A DNA stretch of 53,804 bases from SIG565 sp045651765 (GCA_045651765.1 JAZRSY010000006.1:1-53804); one strand, 5' to 3'. Numbered from the stretch's first letter, positions 45,001 to 51,148 are shown. Notes: generated by a model not told the origin, from the sequence alone. Program-made: numbers and translations.

Positions 45001-45424
45001 TCGGAACGGTGGAATAGCCCACAACCTCTTTGTTGGCAGCAACTGCCGAAAGCGCTGTAAGGAAATTTTCTTGGTCGTTAACCATAGTTACATTGTTCGG
45101 AAAAATTGAAGCATCCTTAAATACCGATTTATCGGTCCAAACACCGCCGGCATTAGAAGTATCAAGATTATCAAGGTTAAAATAATTCTTCCAATTATCC
45201 ATAGTGTTAGCATCAACTACGCGGTTGTAATAAGGGTTGCTTGTTGCTTCGGCAGAAAATGCAGTAAAGGGCAACGAAGTAAATATCATTATTACAGCCA
45301 CCGACAATGCCACAACAGGTTTTAACCCGCGTTTTATATGTTTTTTGCTTTGATGCCACAAAAACATTAACATATAAACAGGCATTAACAAATAATTAGT
45401 AATTTTTTCAAATTGTTTTTTCAT
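39098..45424 (-). CDS. Giant LPXTG-like surface protein: VWA domain plus isopeptide (FctA/Spy0128-type) repeats
   Basis: The 2108-residue protein has a long signal region (residues about 30-58, ending FTAFSAEA), a von Willebrand A domain at about 140-460 with the MIDAS motif DLSGSMENS, a central part of unknown fold, two Cna-B-like domains, and seven pilin-like repeats of about 100-120 residues. Each repeat starts with a Lys strand (ATKILEGRNL, GTKNLNGRDI), has a central acidic residue (YTYTLAEQ, YYYVITED) and ends with an Asn strand (TFNNAY, TFVNTY), the Lys-Glu-Asn set of intramolecular isopeptide bonds. The C-terminus has a sorting signal: APQTGDNS, a hydrophobic helix, KKR. No sortase is in the window. 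Likely a stalk adhesin. AGGAGG precedes the ATG. Confidence 0.9.
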   Translation of the reverse strand: MKKQFEKITNYLLMPVYMLMFLWHQSKKHIKRGLKPVVALSVAVIMIFTSLPFTAFSAEATSNPYYNRVVDANTMDNWKNYFNLDNLDTSNAGGVWTDKSVFKDASIFPNNVTMVNDQENFLTALSAVAANKEVVGYSTVPTDTVLVLDLSGSMENSNSENSLIEAANNAIKRLLDINNNNRIGVVLYSADDNVGTSTYSESVTQILPIDRYTTGSDGNYLSLNRQGTVSIDGDVRGTKNFDRKTKSFGGGTYIQAGLWEALKMFESMDTVISDNNWQSGDNRMPILVLMSDGAPSTGTTNYANVGTSNVGNGDESGLIEGNAFLTQLTASYVINRIKAHYQGENSEVRGLFYTLGFNIGNNNVAKSVMNPNSSTYTDALWSSYNNLTTGSLSVRVKNTNTRNTGYSNVAITKNSYVTNKSYVDEYFSASGSGLTNAFTSIVDEIILQSRYYPTHLEGGNPDFSGYIEFEDKIGEYMEVKDIKGILLGNTLYDGHMMASKLSNNSENGLGTVENPTDLGYEFVRAIKTRFGIIGNVDAENLVADAYAAGQLKYNSPTDWSNYIAWYAKADGTYAAFLNENSTAAPPANAVYKVKSYCFLGETTGSIKNSDMMYMSVQVRTNIATGEQTIYWKIPAALVPLITYSVSLTGTNVDQATNVKISVENAENISPIRLIFESGLRSDLNELNINRITDSKHIAEDGVTRQFWTNYFDISAAQHDDHITTISKFTPSKENERFYYTFDSAVHKKVGESYVLVDENEQLDVNGEYYRRRYIFTETNDKPIFLYEKISAASIRAAQWDSDFETLTGEKGAYVIPAGTPARELSMYNELKRDVNVDNENEKSPLTKSARMVFHPYLTEQNNLFYVDMNLGNNGLLEITPAQGIKLSKTIDIYETGTSTDFKFLITVHNANGTAYTGAINSYITNLDVVPTGDAVPVQLTASGTHTADLSANQTLWLTGLPTGATYTIEEVSDNSDYKVKSVHVNGSSMGSIASGTIAANFIDDVDFVNTAIGEGNLVITKQVVDQNGNSVDIGDNVVFTAEVTLKDSLNNPVFGTFEATNTAGEITIHNSGVFTVSLKEGETFTVRGLPEETKYSVVETNIPVGFSFNAEKSSLTGVIDATANDQALIVNIYNPVATKGNTITVDVAKQISGNRTNWLNGESYKFKVSGPNGTVKEFEIDNTDSDKKYALDLSNENYNAAGNYRYTISEITENNKGITYDTVNRSFVVLVADSDMDGDLEITAVNNEANTTVTKTDNNYTVLANFNNVYRPTDSASLEINVIKKLQNDNRLNGFQFALYNDNPAENQEADILLRSTVTDASGNAKFNLTYAPNLATTEGTVYTYYLAEIKGTNPNITYSNAIYKVEVTHKDNGDGTTEATPVITPVTDGAFENNKPVFTNVFTPSQEAYVTLTANKSVLGERVLNANEFEFIIEPHSDTPNAPLPNVTTVKNAADGAIVFDDIKFTVAGVYKYKIYESQSNKIGGFTYDQGFYEVSVDVLDGGDAKLYAVVTRVRKENENDAGTTLQANEIMTFSNTYVAEPATVKLTGNKLLTGKTLVENEFTFVLTPNNANCPMPSTATVKNDASGKFEFGNITFNKTGVYTYTLAEQTFNDARYDFDKSVYDITITVTDNSQGKLLAEVNMKKNNISSTAIVFRNNFVPTPLPYNIYTEFGGLKVLEGRPLEEGEFEFKLMNATTGVQIGDIVKNEASGAFKFPAVSLLDEGEYHFRISEVSGNEKGVTYDTAIYHIFINVDKDANGELSIATEKLYKGIVTKEQVDGVFTEVVHYNEITDGSEITFNNAYKADPAYVTLEATKILEGRNLVDGEFKFDLYSADSTYSFGDNTIVEDNIVLTLNNDGTGKITFMPLVFNTIGDYYYVITEDEPENNRGVTSDNTVYKIKITVSDNNNGDLVADIYVNDELIDNNMSTKVKFYNHYKASATEIVIEGTKNLNGRDIKAQEFSFELFDVNNVKLETVKNDANGKFSFTAIPVESAGNYVYTVRELNDNQQNITYDQTVYTVNVNVTDNLDGTFKVEYSYIVGDSSAEDITFVNTYTEPTPEPEPEDIAPQTGDNSNFGLWVVLLFVSGGAIIVFTICNKKRNITNN

Positions 45425-45497
45425 AACTTTTCCTCCTGAACATTAAGTTATGTAATATGGCCAGTTACTAATTGTGGCTTTTTTATTTCATATATTA

Positions 45498-45526
45498 ATT
45501 TTAACACTCTTATCAGTATTTGTCGA
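45498..45526 (-). promoter_or_regulatory. SigA promoter of the giant surface-protein gene
   Basis: On the minus strand TCGACA (45526-45521), 17 bases, TAAAAT (45503-45498). The leader to the ATG at 45424 is about 65-70 bases. The rest of this 200-bp gap holds only AT-rich sequence and the next terminator. Confidence 0.7.
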
Positions 45527-45587
45527 TAAAAAACACGAAATTTTTTAAAAAATTTTTCATTTTTTTATTTAATATAAAATAAAAACA

Positions 45588-45618
45588 TTCCCCTTTTAAA
45601 AAGAGAGTGTTTTTTGTT
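45588..45618 (-). terminator. Probable terminator of the lipoprotein operon
   Basis: On the minus strand AAAACACTCTCTTTT and AAAAGGGGAATGTTTT pair imperfectly and are followed by TATTTTA. It starts seven bases past the lipoprotein stop. Confidence 0.6.
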
Positions 45619-45624
45619 TATTAT

Positions 45625-45999
45625 TTACCATTTATCTTCGGGAAGAAATATTCCGCCAGTTGGTTTTTTAATAATATTTTCTTCTAAATTTGAATTATTG
45701 TTATTAGAAGTTGTTTGCCCGCTTTCGTTGCTTGAATTATTTGATTCTGCCGAAGGCTCTTGTGCCGAAGAAGAATTATTAGTAATTGTTGTTTGAGAAT
45801 TTTGATTAATATTATTTGAAGTTGTTGTGTTAGTTGTGTTGGTGTTGTTAGCAGTTTCTGAGTTATTAGTTGAAGAGGATTGTGATTCTTCAACATTACC
45901 AACAATTTCATTATTTTCAACCTTCTTTGAAGCACACCCTGATAAAAATAAGCACACTAAAATAAGCAATAAAATTAAGGCTTTTAATTGTTTTTTCAT
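45625..45999 (-). CDS. Small Ser/Asn/Thr-rich lipoprotein
   Basis: The 124-residue protein has a lipoprotein signal (KALILLLILVCLFLSGC, lipobox Cys22). The mature part is a low-complexity chain of Ser, Asn, Thr, Glu and Gln and ends in TGGIFLPEDKW. The end resembles that of the 42-residue peptide encoded directly upstream (EGIILPDEEW). The start at 45999 gives a clean signal peptide and lies four bases past the upstream stop; longer forms overlap that gene. Function unknown; possibly a surface tether or a partner of the secreted LRR protein. Confidence 0.75.
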   Translation of the reverse strand: MKKQLKALILLLILVCLFLSGCASKKVENNEIVGNVEESQSSSTNNSETANNTNTTNTTTSNNINQNSQTTITNNSSSAQEPSAESNNSSNESGQTTSNNNNSNLEENIIKKPTGGIFLPEDKW

Positions 46000-46003
46000 A
46001 AAA

Positions 46004-46132
46004 TTACCACTCTTCATCCGGCAAAATAATTCCTTCGTCTTCTTTATTACCATGATCACTGGTGGCAATAATATCTTGGGCATTAAACGTTGTTATTTCA
46101 ATTTCAGGTTCAATGTATTTTTTGTTTTCCAT
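46004..46132 (-). CDS. 42-residue peptide with C-terminal GIxLPxxxW motif
   Basis: Too short for routine calling, but AAAGGA lies six bases before the ATG and it fills the gap between two co-oriented genes. The peptide begins MENKKYIEPEIEITTFN, is strongly acidic, has no signal peptide and ends EGIILPDEEW. The last ten residues match the style of the adjacent lipoprotein end (GGIFLPEDKW). Similar short peptides with a YxxPxxE start occur near secreted proteins of gut Firmicutes as far as I recall; their function is unknown to me. Confidence 0.7.
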   Translation of the reverse strand: MENKKYIEPEIEITTFNAQDIIATSDHGNKEDEGIILPDEEW

Positions 46133-46162
46133 TTTAAATCCTTTCTTAATTGTGGGATTACA

Positions 46163-47698
46163 CTAACGTTTTACCGGATATGAATTTGTAAAATCATCGG
46201 CTTCGGGGTCTTTAATTACGAAGTCGTTATTATCGTCCGTGCTATCGTCGGTAACATAAGCATTTGCTGAATTACCATATTTCATCATGGCTTTTACTAA
46301 ATTTGCAAGTGCGGTATCGGCACTGTTTTGCTTATTATAAGCGTAAGATTCAATACTGTAACAAACCGTGTTGCTAACTGCAACGCCGTTTTTATACATT
46401 GTTAAGTACACCTTTTCACTCATTTGTCCGGCGTTTAACCCTGTAAATTGTATGTAATATACACCATCTTGCAAAACAAATTTATCTGCATTAAAATCCC
46501 ATTCGCCTACATCACTTGTGATTTTTAAACTTAACCCGTTAATATCTTCGGCCAAGAATTTAAATCTCATGGCTACCGAATCTTTTAAATTAAGGCCTGC
46601 GCCCTTCCAAGTGATAAGCGGGTTTTCAACCGTTTTATAGGTGGTGTTAAGCGCAGTTGTTAATGTTGGCTCTTGGGCAGTGCCCCAAGCAAGTTGAGTG
46701 TCTGTTAAATTAGAATTAACTAAATTATCAGTATTGTGTTTGGTATATGTTTGAGCCTGTGCACCGTAATTCAAAAGGTCAACAAGCAATGTGCGAAGTT
46801 CGGCATATTCGTTGGCTGAATATTCCGCCAATATATTGTAGCAATATGCGGCAACGCTGTATTCTTTAACCGCGCTTGAATATTCAACGCCGTTATATGT
46901 AGCGTAAAGTGTTGCGCTTATGGTATCGTTCATTTTGTTAGGCGCAATATTATTAAAAGTGAATACATAACGGTCGCCATCGACATAATATGACCTAACG
47001 GTTGTTTTTTTGCCGTCAAGTTCAAAGACTACATATGGGTTTGTATAACCCACAGTTTCGAACAATGCTTTATCTACCTTGTAGTTAATTGAAAGGTCGT
47101 GGTGTAATGAAAGCGCCGCACCTTTGAAAGCAATATTTGGTAAAATTTGTGTTGTTTGATAATTAATTCCGTTAGTTTTAGCGTAGTTTATTGCATAAGC
47201 GTTGTCTTCATCTATTGTTAAAGTTAGGTTGCCGCAGCCTGAAAACGCATTATTTCCTATGCTTGTAATGCTTTCAGGGATAGTTAAGTTTGCAAAATTA
47301 GAGCAGCCCGAAAACGCATTACTACCTATGCTTTTAACGCCATTTTGAAGAGTTAAATTTTCAAGGTTAGTGCAACCATAAAACGCTTGAGAACCTATGC
47401 TTGTAACACTATCAGGTATAGTAACACTTGCAAGGTTAACACAACCCGAAAATGCATATCCGCCCACGTTTGTAACACCTTCATTTATTATTGCCTTTGT
47501 TACTTCAGTTCCCCAAGGCGCTGTTGCATATCCCATTTTTCCGTTGCCTTTTATTGTTAGCACTGTGCTTTCCAGCACCCAGGTGCAACTGCCCGTAGTT
47601 CCGGTTGTTGCAGCACTTGCAGTTATGCCAAAAATTCCCACCGAAAAAATCGATGTCATTAGGCACACAGTTAAAATAATAGATAATATTTTTTTCAA
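46163..47698 (-). CDS. Secreted BspA-type leucine-rich-repeat protein
   Basis: The 511-residue protein has a signal peptide (about residues 1-30, ending TASAATT). A short segment with CTWVLESTVLTIKGNGKM leads into about four LRR_5 (BspA) repeats such as ASVTIPDSVTSIGSQAFYGC. Two related beta domains follow (FKGAALSLHHDLSINYK and WKGAGLNLKDSVAMRFKF), each ending with a YNILAEYSA or YNKQNSA helix. Such proteins bind host or other bacterial surfaces. The start is TTG, chosen because AGGAGA lies eight bases upstream and the signal peptide then begins with LKKIL; a GTG 13 codons earlier lies in the leader hairpin. No sorting signal. Confidence 0.85.
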   Translation of the reverse strand: MKKILSIILTVCLMTSIFSVGIFGITASAATTGTTGSCTWVLESTVLTIKGNGKMGYATAPWGTEVTKAIINEGVTNVGGYAFSGCVNLASVTIPDSVTSIGSQAFYGCTNLENLTLQNGVKSIGSNAFSGCSNFANLTIPESITSIGNNAFSGCGNLTLTIDEDNAYAINYAKTNGINYQTTQILPNIAFKGAALSLHHDLSINYKVDKALFETVGYTNPYVVFELDGKKTTVRSYYVDGDRYVFTFNNIAPNKMNDTISATLYATYNGVEYSSAVKEYSVAAYCYNILAEYSANEYAELRTLLVDLLNYGAQAQTYTKHNTDNLVNSNLTDTQLAWGTAQEPTLTTALNTTYKTVENPLITWKGAGLNLKDSVAMRFKFLAEDINGLSLKITSDVGEWDFNADKFVLQDGVYYIQFTGLNAGQMSEKVYLTMYKNGVAVSNTVCYSIESYAYNKQNSADTALANLVKAMMKYGNSANAYVTDDSTDDNNDFVIKDPEADDFTNSYPVKR

Positions 47699-47733
47699 AA
47701 TAGTTTCTCCTAAAAATATAAACTCGGTTATCA

Positions 47734-47790
47734 CCAAACTAATTATAGTTTGGCAAAATATAGTATATCACATTATATTAAAAAAAGCAA
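47734..47790 (-). promoter_or_regulatory. Promoter and inverted repeat of the LRR operon
   Basis: On the minus strand TTGCTT (47790-47785), 17 bases, TATACT (47767-47762). Just downstream CCAAACTA, four bases, TAGTTTGG (47734-47753) is a perfect inverted repeat near the transcript start, either an operator or a 5' hairpin. Confidence 0.55.
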
Positions 47791-47791
47791 T

Positions 47792-47823
47792 AAAAACACT
47801 CCCTGTTTAAGTGGAGTGTTTTT
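47792..47823. terminator. Terminator past the spoIVB remnant
   Basis: AAAAACACTCC, loop of ten, GGAGTGTTTTT. It lies three bases past the stop of the remnant and has stayed intact. Confidence 0.9.
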
Positions 47824-47825
47824 GG

Positions 47826-47985
47826 TTATGATGCGTCTTTTAATTGTTGTTTTTCTGCCACGCTTTGTGCGGTTTCGAGCATATTTTCCGCAAAGATAGC
47901 GTAGCCTTTGGTTGGGTCGTCGACAAGGACGTAGGTAACTGCGCCTATGAGTTTACCATTTTGTATGATGGGGTTGTCCGACACG
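47826..47985 (-). pseudogene. Remnant of a second spoIVB (3' end only)
   Basis: On the minus strand, codons from about 47985 to the TAA at 47826 encode NPIIQNGKLIGAVTYVLVDD, then PTKGYAIFAENMLETAQSVA and EKQQLKDAS. This is the C-terminal end of SpoIVB and matches the intact copy at 48923 with about nine changes in 52 residues, many codons differing only at the third base. The GMSGSP motif with the catalytic serine is replaced by VSDNP, a stop lies about ten codons upstream, and there is no start codon. The remnant has the same orientation as the intact gene. Prevalence of synonymous changes suggests that it was functional for some time before decay. Confidence 0.85.
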
Positions 47986-48029
47986 AGTGTGTCAATATAG
48001 GACCAACAAATATATTAAATAATATCTTG

Positions 48030-48815
48030 TTATTTCAAAACTATATGAGAAATTGGCAATTCAGTTTTATCCAAAACCATCACGGCATTTTTAAGTAATG
48101 TTGGATCACATCCACCAAAATCAATGTGAATATAAACTGTGTTTTCTTTATTTTTTATACTTTTATCGACTAATAATTGTATAAAATGTATGGCTTCTCC
48201 GCCATCTTTTTCTTTCCTTTTATTATATTGGAAAACCCAATTTTCTAATGTAGTATAGGTTTTGTTAATAAGAACTTCACACAAAGGTGTTGCATAGCTG
48301 ATTTCAAAAATCACATCCGGGAAATCAGAAGCCACCAATTCACAAGAAAAACGGAATTTATTAAAACTTTTAACAAAATTTTCAGCTGCTTTTCGCGCTC
48401 TTTTTTCCATTTCAGCTTCGGAAGGGAGAAAAAACGTGTCATGTAGTGTGAATAGTGGGTTATGTTTAGATATATCTTCTAAAGGATCAACTGCAGGCCA
48501 ACGCACACCCTCACTATAAGTTAAATTATCTGCAGTAAAATTAAAACTTATCATACCAATGTTCATATGAGAGGAATTGAGAAATATCTGAAAACTTGGT
48601 TTATTTAACAATAATTTGCTATTTTCAAGGTTTTTGGATTTCAAAAAATTCATTGAAACCCATGCTATATACTCACCACCAGGATGTTCATGCTTTTTTA
48701 ATTCTCGCAATAATATTGGTTTTGAAACATCTTTTAATAGAGTTAAATAAGATAAATGAAATTTAACTTTTTGCTGATGACTGATATCGTATTTAATTAT
48801 ATATTCATCAATCAT
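48030..48815 (-). CDS. Unknown protein between spoIVB and its remnant
   Basis: I do not recognise this 261-residue protein. It is soluble, without signal peptide or membrane helix, rich in Lys, Phe and Asn. Segments include HPGGEYIAWVSMNFLKSKN, SEGVRWPAVDPLEDISKHNP, SEAEMEKRARKAAENFVKSF and VYIHIDFGGCDPTLLKNAVM. GGAGGTG lies five bases before the ATG, so it is probably expressed. It is flanked on one side by intact spoIVB with its terminator and on the other by the spoIVB remnant, so it probably arrived with the event that duplicated that end. Confidence 0.7.
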   Translation of the reverse strand: MIDEYIIKYDISHQQKVKFHLSYLTLLKDVSKPILLRELKKHEHPGGEYIAWVSMNFLKSKNLENSKLLLNKPSFQIFLNSSHMNIGMISFNFTADNLTYSEGVRWPAVDPLEDISKHNPLFTLHDTFFLPSEAEMEKRARKAAENFVKSFNKFRFSCELVASDFPDVIFEISYATPLCEVLINKTYTTLENWVFQYNKRKEKDGGEAIHFIQLLVDKSIKNKENTVYIHIDFGGCDPTLLKNAVMVLDKTELPISHIVLK

Positions 48816-48886
48816 TTTAACACCTCCCCGATAGATTTTTACACATCAATTATAAAAGAAAAAATATAAATATTCAATACAAATAT

Positions 48887-48918
48887 AAAAACCTATCGTT
48901 TGCAAACGATAGGTTTTT
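48887..48918. terminator. Terminator after spoIVB
   Basis: AAAAACCTATCGTTTG followed by its full reverse complement CAAACGATAGGTTTTT; the central bases form the loop. It lies four bases past the spoIVB stop. Confidence 0.93.
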
Positions 48919-48922
48919 ATAT

Positions 48923-50164
48923 TTATGACACATCTTTTAATTTATTACTCTCCGCCACACTTTGTGCGGTTTCTAACATATTCTCAGCAAATATACCGTA
49001 GCCTTTGGTGGGGTCGTCGACTAATACGTGGGTTATGGCGCCGATTAGTTTTCCGTTCTGGATAATAGGGCTTCCGCTCATACCCTGCACGATGCCGCCT
49101 GTTGTGTTAATTAGTTCTTGGTCGGTAACCTCAACAATTAAATTTTGGTAGCCGCCGGTGTTTTGTTTTTTAACAACACACTTATAACTTTTTGGGGTTG
49201 CGCCATTAATTGTGCTGATAATTGTGGCTTCGCCATTAACTACCTCTTGTTTTAATGCAACCTTAATTAAATTATTGCTATTATAATTAAACCCATTGGT
49301 TTTGGCGTACACGCCCGAGTCTGAATTGTTTGCTATGTTACCATATTCGGTTAGAGTTATTCTTCCGTTTAATTCGCCTGGACTGCCGGCCTCGGCTTTT
49401 TTATAAGACATAATTTCGGCACCCACCAAAACACCGGAATTCACGGTTAAAAGACTGCCTGTATCTTTATCACATATGCCGTGGCCTAAGCCACATATTA
49501 CATTGTTATATGGGCAATAAAAGGTTAATGTTCCAATACCGGCCGAGCTATCTCGCACCCAAATGCCTGCTTTATAAACGCCTGTGCTGACAGATATTTC
49601 GGGAGTTAAGGTTAAGGGTAAAATTTTGCCTTCCCTGTTAACAACAACATTAATATTACGTCCGTTACAGTTTTCTATTATTTCACTGACATCTTGGTTG
49701 GTATAAACCTTTTTTCCATCAATTGTAATTATATAATCCCCTGTTTTTAGACCGCATTTTTTAGCCGGACTAGAATGGCCATTAGTGGTGTCAACATCAC
49801 TTAAAGAAACAATTAAAACGCCGTCGGTGTAAAGTTTCATGCCAAAGGGCGAGCCTAAAACAACCACATGGGCGTCGCTTACCACCTGAACATTAGCGGT
49901 AGAAATTGGAATAATACCAAACATATTAAGTTTTACCTTATAGTTGTTTCCTACACTTGAATTTAATTTTACTTCGGCTCTGCTTTGCCCTAAGTAGTGC
50001 GGAGTTACGGGAATATAGGAATTTATTTTTAATGTTTCACCGCTTAAAACTTTATAGTCGGTGGTTAAATTATTATTTAAATAAATTAACGCTCCAAACA
50101 AGCAAATACAAATAACCAACAGCAACGCTGTTATAGATTTTATTAAAATTTTTATTCTTTTCAA
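48923..50164 (-). CDS. spoIVB: SpoIVB serine peptidase (S55)
   Basis: The 413-residue protein has one N-terminal membrane helix, a PDZ domain (KCGLKTGDYIITIDGKKVYT) and the S55 protease domain: His in ICGLGHGICD, the Asp-containing DKDTGS segment and Ser in QGMSGSPIIQNG. Made in the forespore, SpoIVB cleaves SpoIVFA and so starts SigK activation in the mother cell. I place the start at the TTG at 50164, with AAAGGAAGT six bases upstream; an in-frame ATG at 50233 has no ribosome-binding site and would be translated through the hairpin. The site is inside a 16-bp stem. Confidence 0.93.
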   Translation of the reverse strand: MKRIKILIKSITALLLVICICLFGALIYLNNNLTTDYKVLSGETLKINSYIPVTPHYLGQSRAEVKLNSSVGNNYKVKLNMFGIIPISTANVQVVSDAHVVVLGSPFGMKLYTDGVLIVSLSDVDTTNGHSSPAKKCGLKTGDYIITIDGKKVYTNQDVSEIIENCNGRNINVVVNREGKILPLTLTPEISVSTGVYKAGIWVRDSSAGIGTLTFYCPYNNVICGLGHGICDKDTGSLLTVNSGVLVGAEIMSYKKAEAGSPGELNGRITLTEYGNIANNSDSGVYAKTNGFNYNSNNLIKVALKQEVVNGEATIISTINGATPKSYKCVVKKQNTGGYQNLIVEVTDQELINTTGGIVQGMSGSPIIQNGKLIGAITHVLVDDPTKGYGIFAENMLETAQSVAESNKLKDVS

Positions 50165-50170
50165 AACAAC

Positions 50171-50244
50171 ACTTCCTTTATATGAACTTATTTTTCTCTT
50201 AATTTTTTTAGTTATAAGAGAAAATTTTTTCATATAAAGGAAGT
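50171..50244 (-). promoter_or_regulatory. Two-part stem-loop covering the spoIVB ribosome-binding site
   Basis: The arms ACTTCCTTTATATGAA (50171-50186) and TTCATATAAAGGAAGT (50229-50244) pair perfectly over 16 bp; inside, TTTTCTCTTA and TAAGAGAAAA add 10 bp. On the minus strand the 3' arm carries AAAGGAAGT, the site for the TTG start. It begins seven bases past the ylmC stop. No T-tract follows. Confidence 0.75.
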
Positions 50245-50251
50245 TTTTAAT

Positions 50252-50503
50252 TTAAATTTTAATAATTGCTTCGGTTTTAACCAATACGGTTTCATTACCA
50301 ATAACCTCAATGTCTTGCCACGGTATAATAATGTCGTTATCGCGCCCGAAAATTCCTAAGAAATGGTTTTTTCCGTAAATAATAAGCGCATTAACGGCGC
50401 CGTTTTGAGTATTTATCTCGATATCGGAAACACTACCCAATACAGCACCGTTTTTAACACAAACCACCTGTTTATTTCTTAATTCATCTATTCTGCACAA
50501 CAT
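50252..50503 (-). CDS. YlmC/YmxH family sporulation protein
   Basis: This 83-residue PRC-barrel protein has RIDELRNKQVVCVKNGAVLG, SDIEINTQNGAVNALII and IIIPWQDIEVIGNETVLV, typical of YlmC/YmxH. The family is sporulation-linked but of unknown function; in Bacillus ylmC lies just downstream of sigG, and so it does here, which supports the sigG assignment of the next gene. GGGGG precedes the ATG. Confidence 0.9.
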   Translation of the reverse strand: MLCRIDELRNKQVVCVKNGAVLGSVSDIEINTQNGAVNALIIYGKNHFLGIFGRDNDIIIPWQDIEVIGNETVLVKTEAIIKI

Positions 50504-50540
50504 AATAATACCCCCTAATATTACAATATTATGCCGCGTT

Positions 50541-51089
50541 TTAATATTTTATTTTATTTAAAGCAAATTTTTCAAGGCGTGAGACCTGTGCTTGAGAAAT
50601 GCCAACCTCGTTAGAAACCTCCATTTGAGTTTTACCTTGAATAAACCTTAAATTTAAAATCTTTTTTTCGCGGTCGCTAAGGTTTTTTATGGATTCTTTT
50701 ATAGAAATTTCTTGCAACCAATTATTATCATCATTATTGTCGCCAATTTGGTCTAAAAAATATATTGTATCGCCGCCGTCTGAATATACGGGCTCATATA
50801 AAGAAACAGGCTCCACAATGCTTTCAAGGGCGGTAACAATTTCTCTTTCGGAAATATTCATAATTTTTGAAAGCTCCGAAACGGTGGGTTCCCTTTTATG
50901 CTCGTTTATAAAGTCTTCTTTGTGCTTCATAGCTTGGTATGCGGTATCTTTAATTGAACGGCTTATTCTTATTGCAGTATTATCTCGTAAATAGCGCCTT
51001 ATTTCACCGATAATCATAGGAATGGTTATAGAATGGCGAAAAAGTAATATACACAGAGGATGAACCTTTATCCATCCTCTTAATGTCAT
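50541..51089 (-). CDS. sigG: Sporulation sigma factor SigG, 5' part missing (C-terminal half)
   Basis: From the codons of IPMIIGEIRRYLRDN (about 51023) to the stop the protein is clearly SigG: ISRSIKDTAYQA, EPVSLYEPVYSDGGDTIYFL and the region 4 helix-turn-helix KTQMEVSNEVGISQAQVSR. SigG has about 257-260 residues, of which about the first 100, including regions 1.2 to 2.3, are absent. The frame continues upstream into 22 unrelated residues (MTLRGWIKVHPLCILLFRHS and IT) up to an ATG at 51089 in the adjoining mobile DNA, with only a weak GTGG site. The remaining part has no stop or frameshift. Without region 2 it cannot recognise a -10 element. Confidence 0.9.
   Translation of the reverse strand: MTLRGWIKVHPLCILLFRHSITIPMIIGEIRRYLRDNTAIRISRSIKDTAYQAMKHKEDFINEHKREPTVSELSKIMNISEREIVTALESIVEPVSLYEPVYSDGGDTIYFLDQIGDNNDDNNWLQEISIKESIKNLSDREKKILNLRFIQGKTQMEVSNEVGISQAQVSRLEKFALNKIKY
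51055..51080. repeat. Inverted repeat next to the sigG junction
   Basis: AGAGGATG (51055-51062), ten bases, CATCCTCT (51073-51080), about 25-35 bases from the point where sigG homology stops. It could be part of the attachment site or a recombinase-binding site; a plain hairpin is also possible. Confidence 0.45.
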
Positions 51090-51148
51090 ATAAATTATCC
51101 ACTAAATATTATACTTTTTTTGGAGTATTCGGTCAACTGACAATAACT

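Noticed and set aside
45999..46083. N-terminal extension of the lipoprotein (28 more residues)
   Set aside because: It would overlap the 42-residue peptide gene and bury the lipoprotein signal; the start at 45999 is better.
47844..48098. Plus-strand open frame of 84 codons over the spoIVB remnant
   Set aside because: It is the complement of clearly SpoIVB-like codons and has no ribosome-binding site.
50165..50233. Start of spoIVB at the ATG at 50233
   Set aside because: No ribosome-binding site, and the extra residues are encoded by the hairpin; the TTG at 50164 has AAAGGAAGT at good distance.
50541..51089. Complete short sigma factor (SigF or ECF type)
   Set aside because: The sequence from IPMIIGEIRRYLRDN on is SigG-like and lacks nearly all of region 2; an ECF factor would have regions 2 and 4 without region 3.
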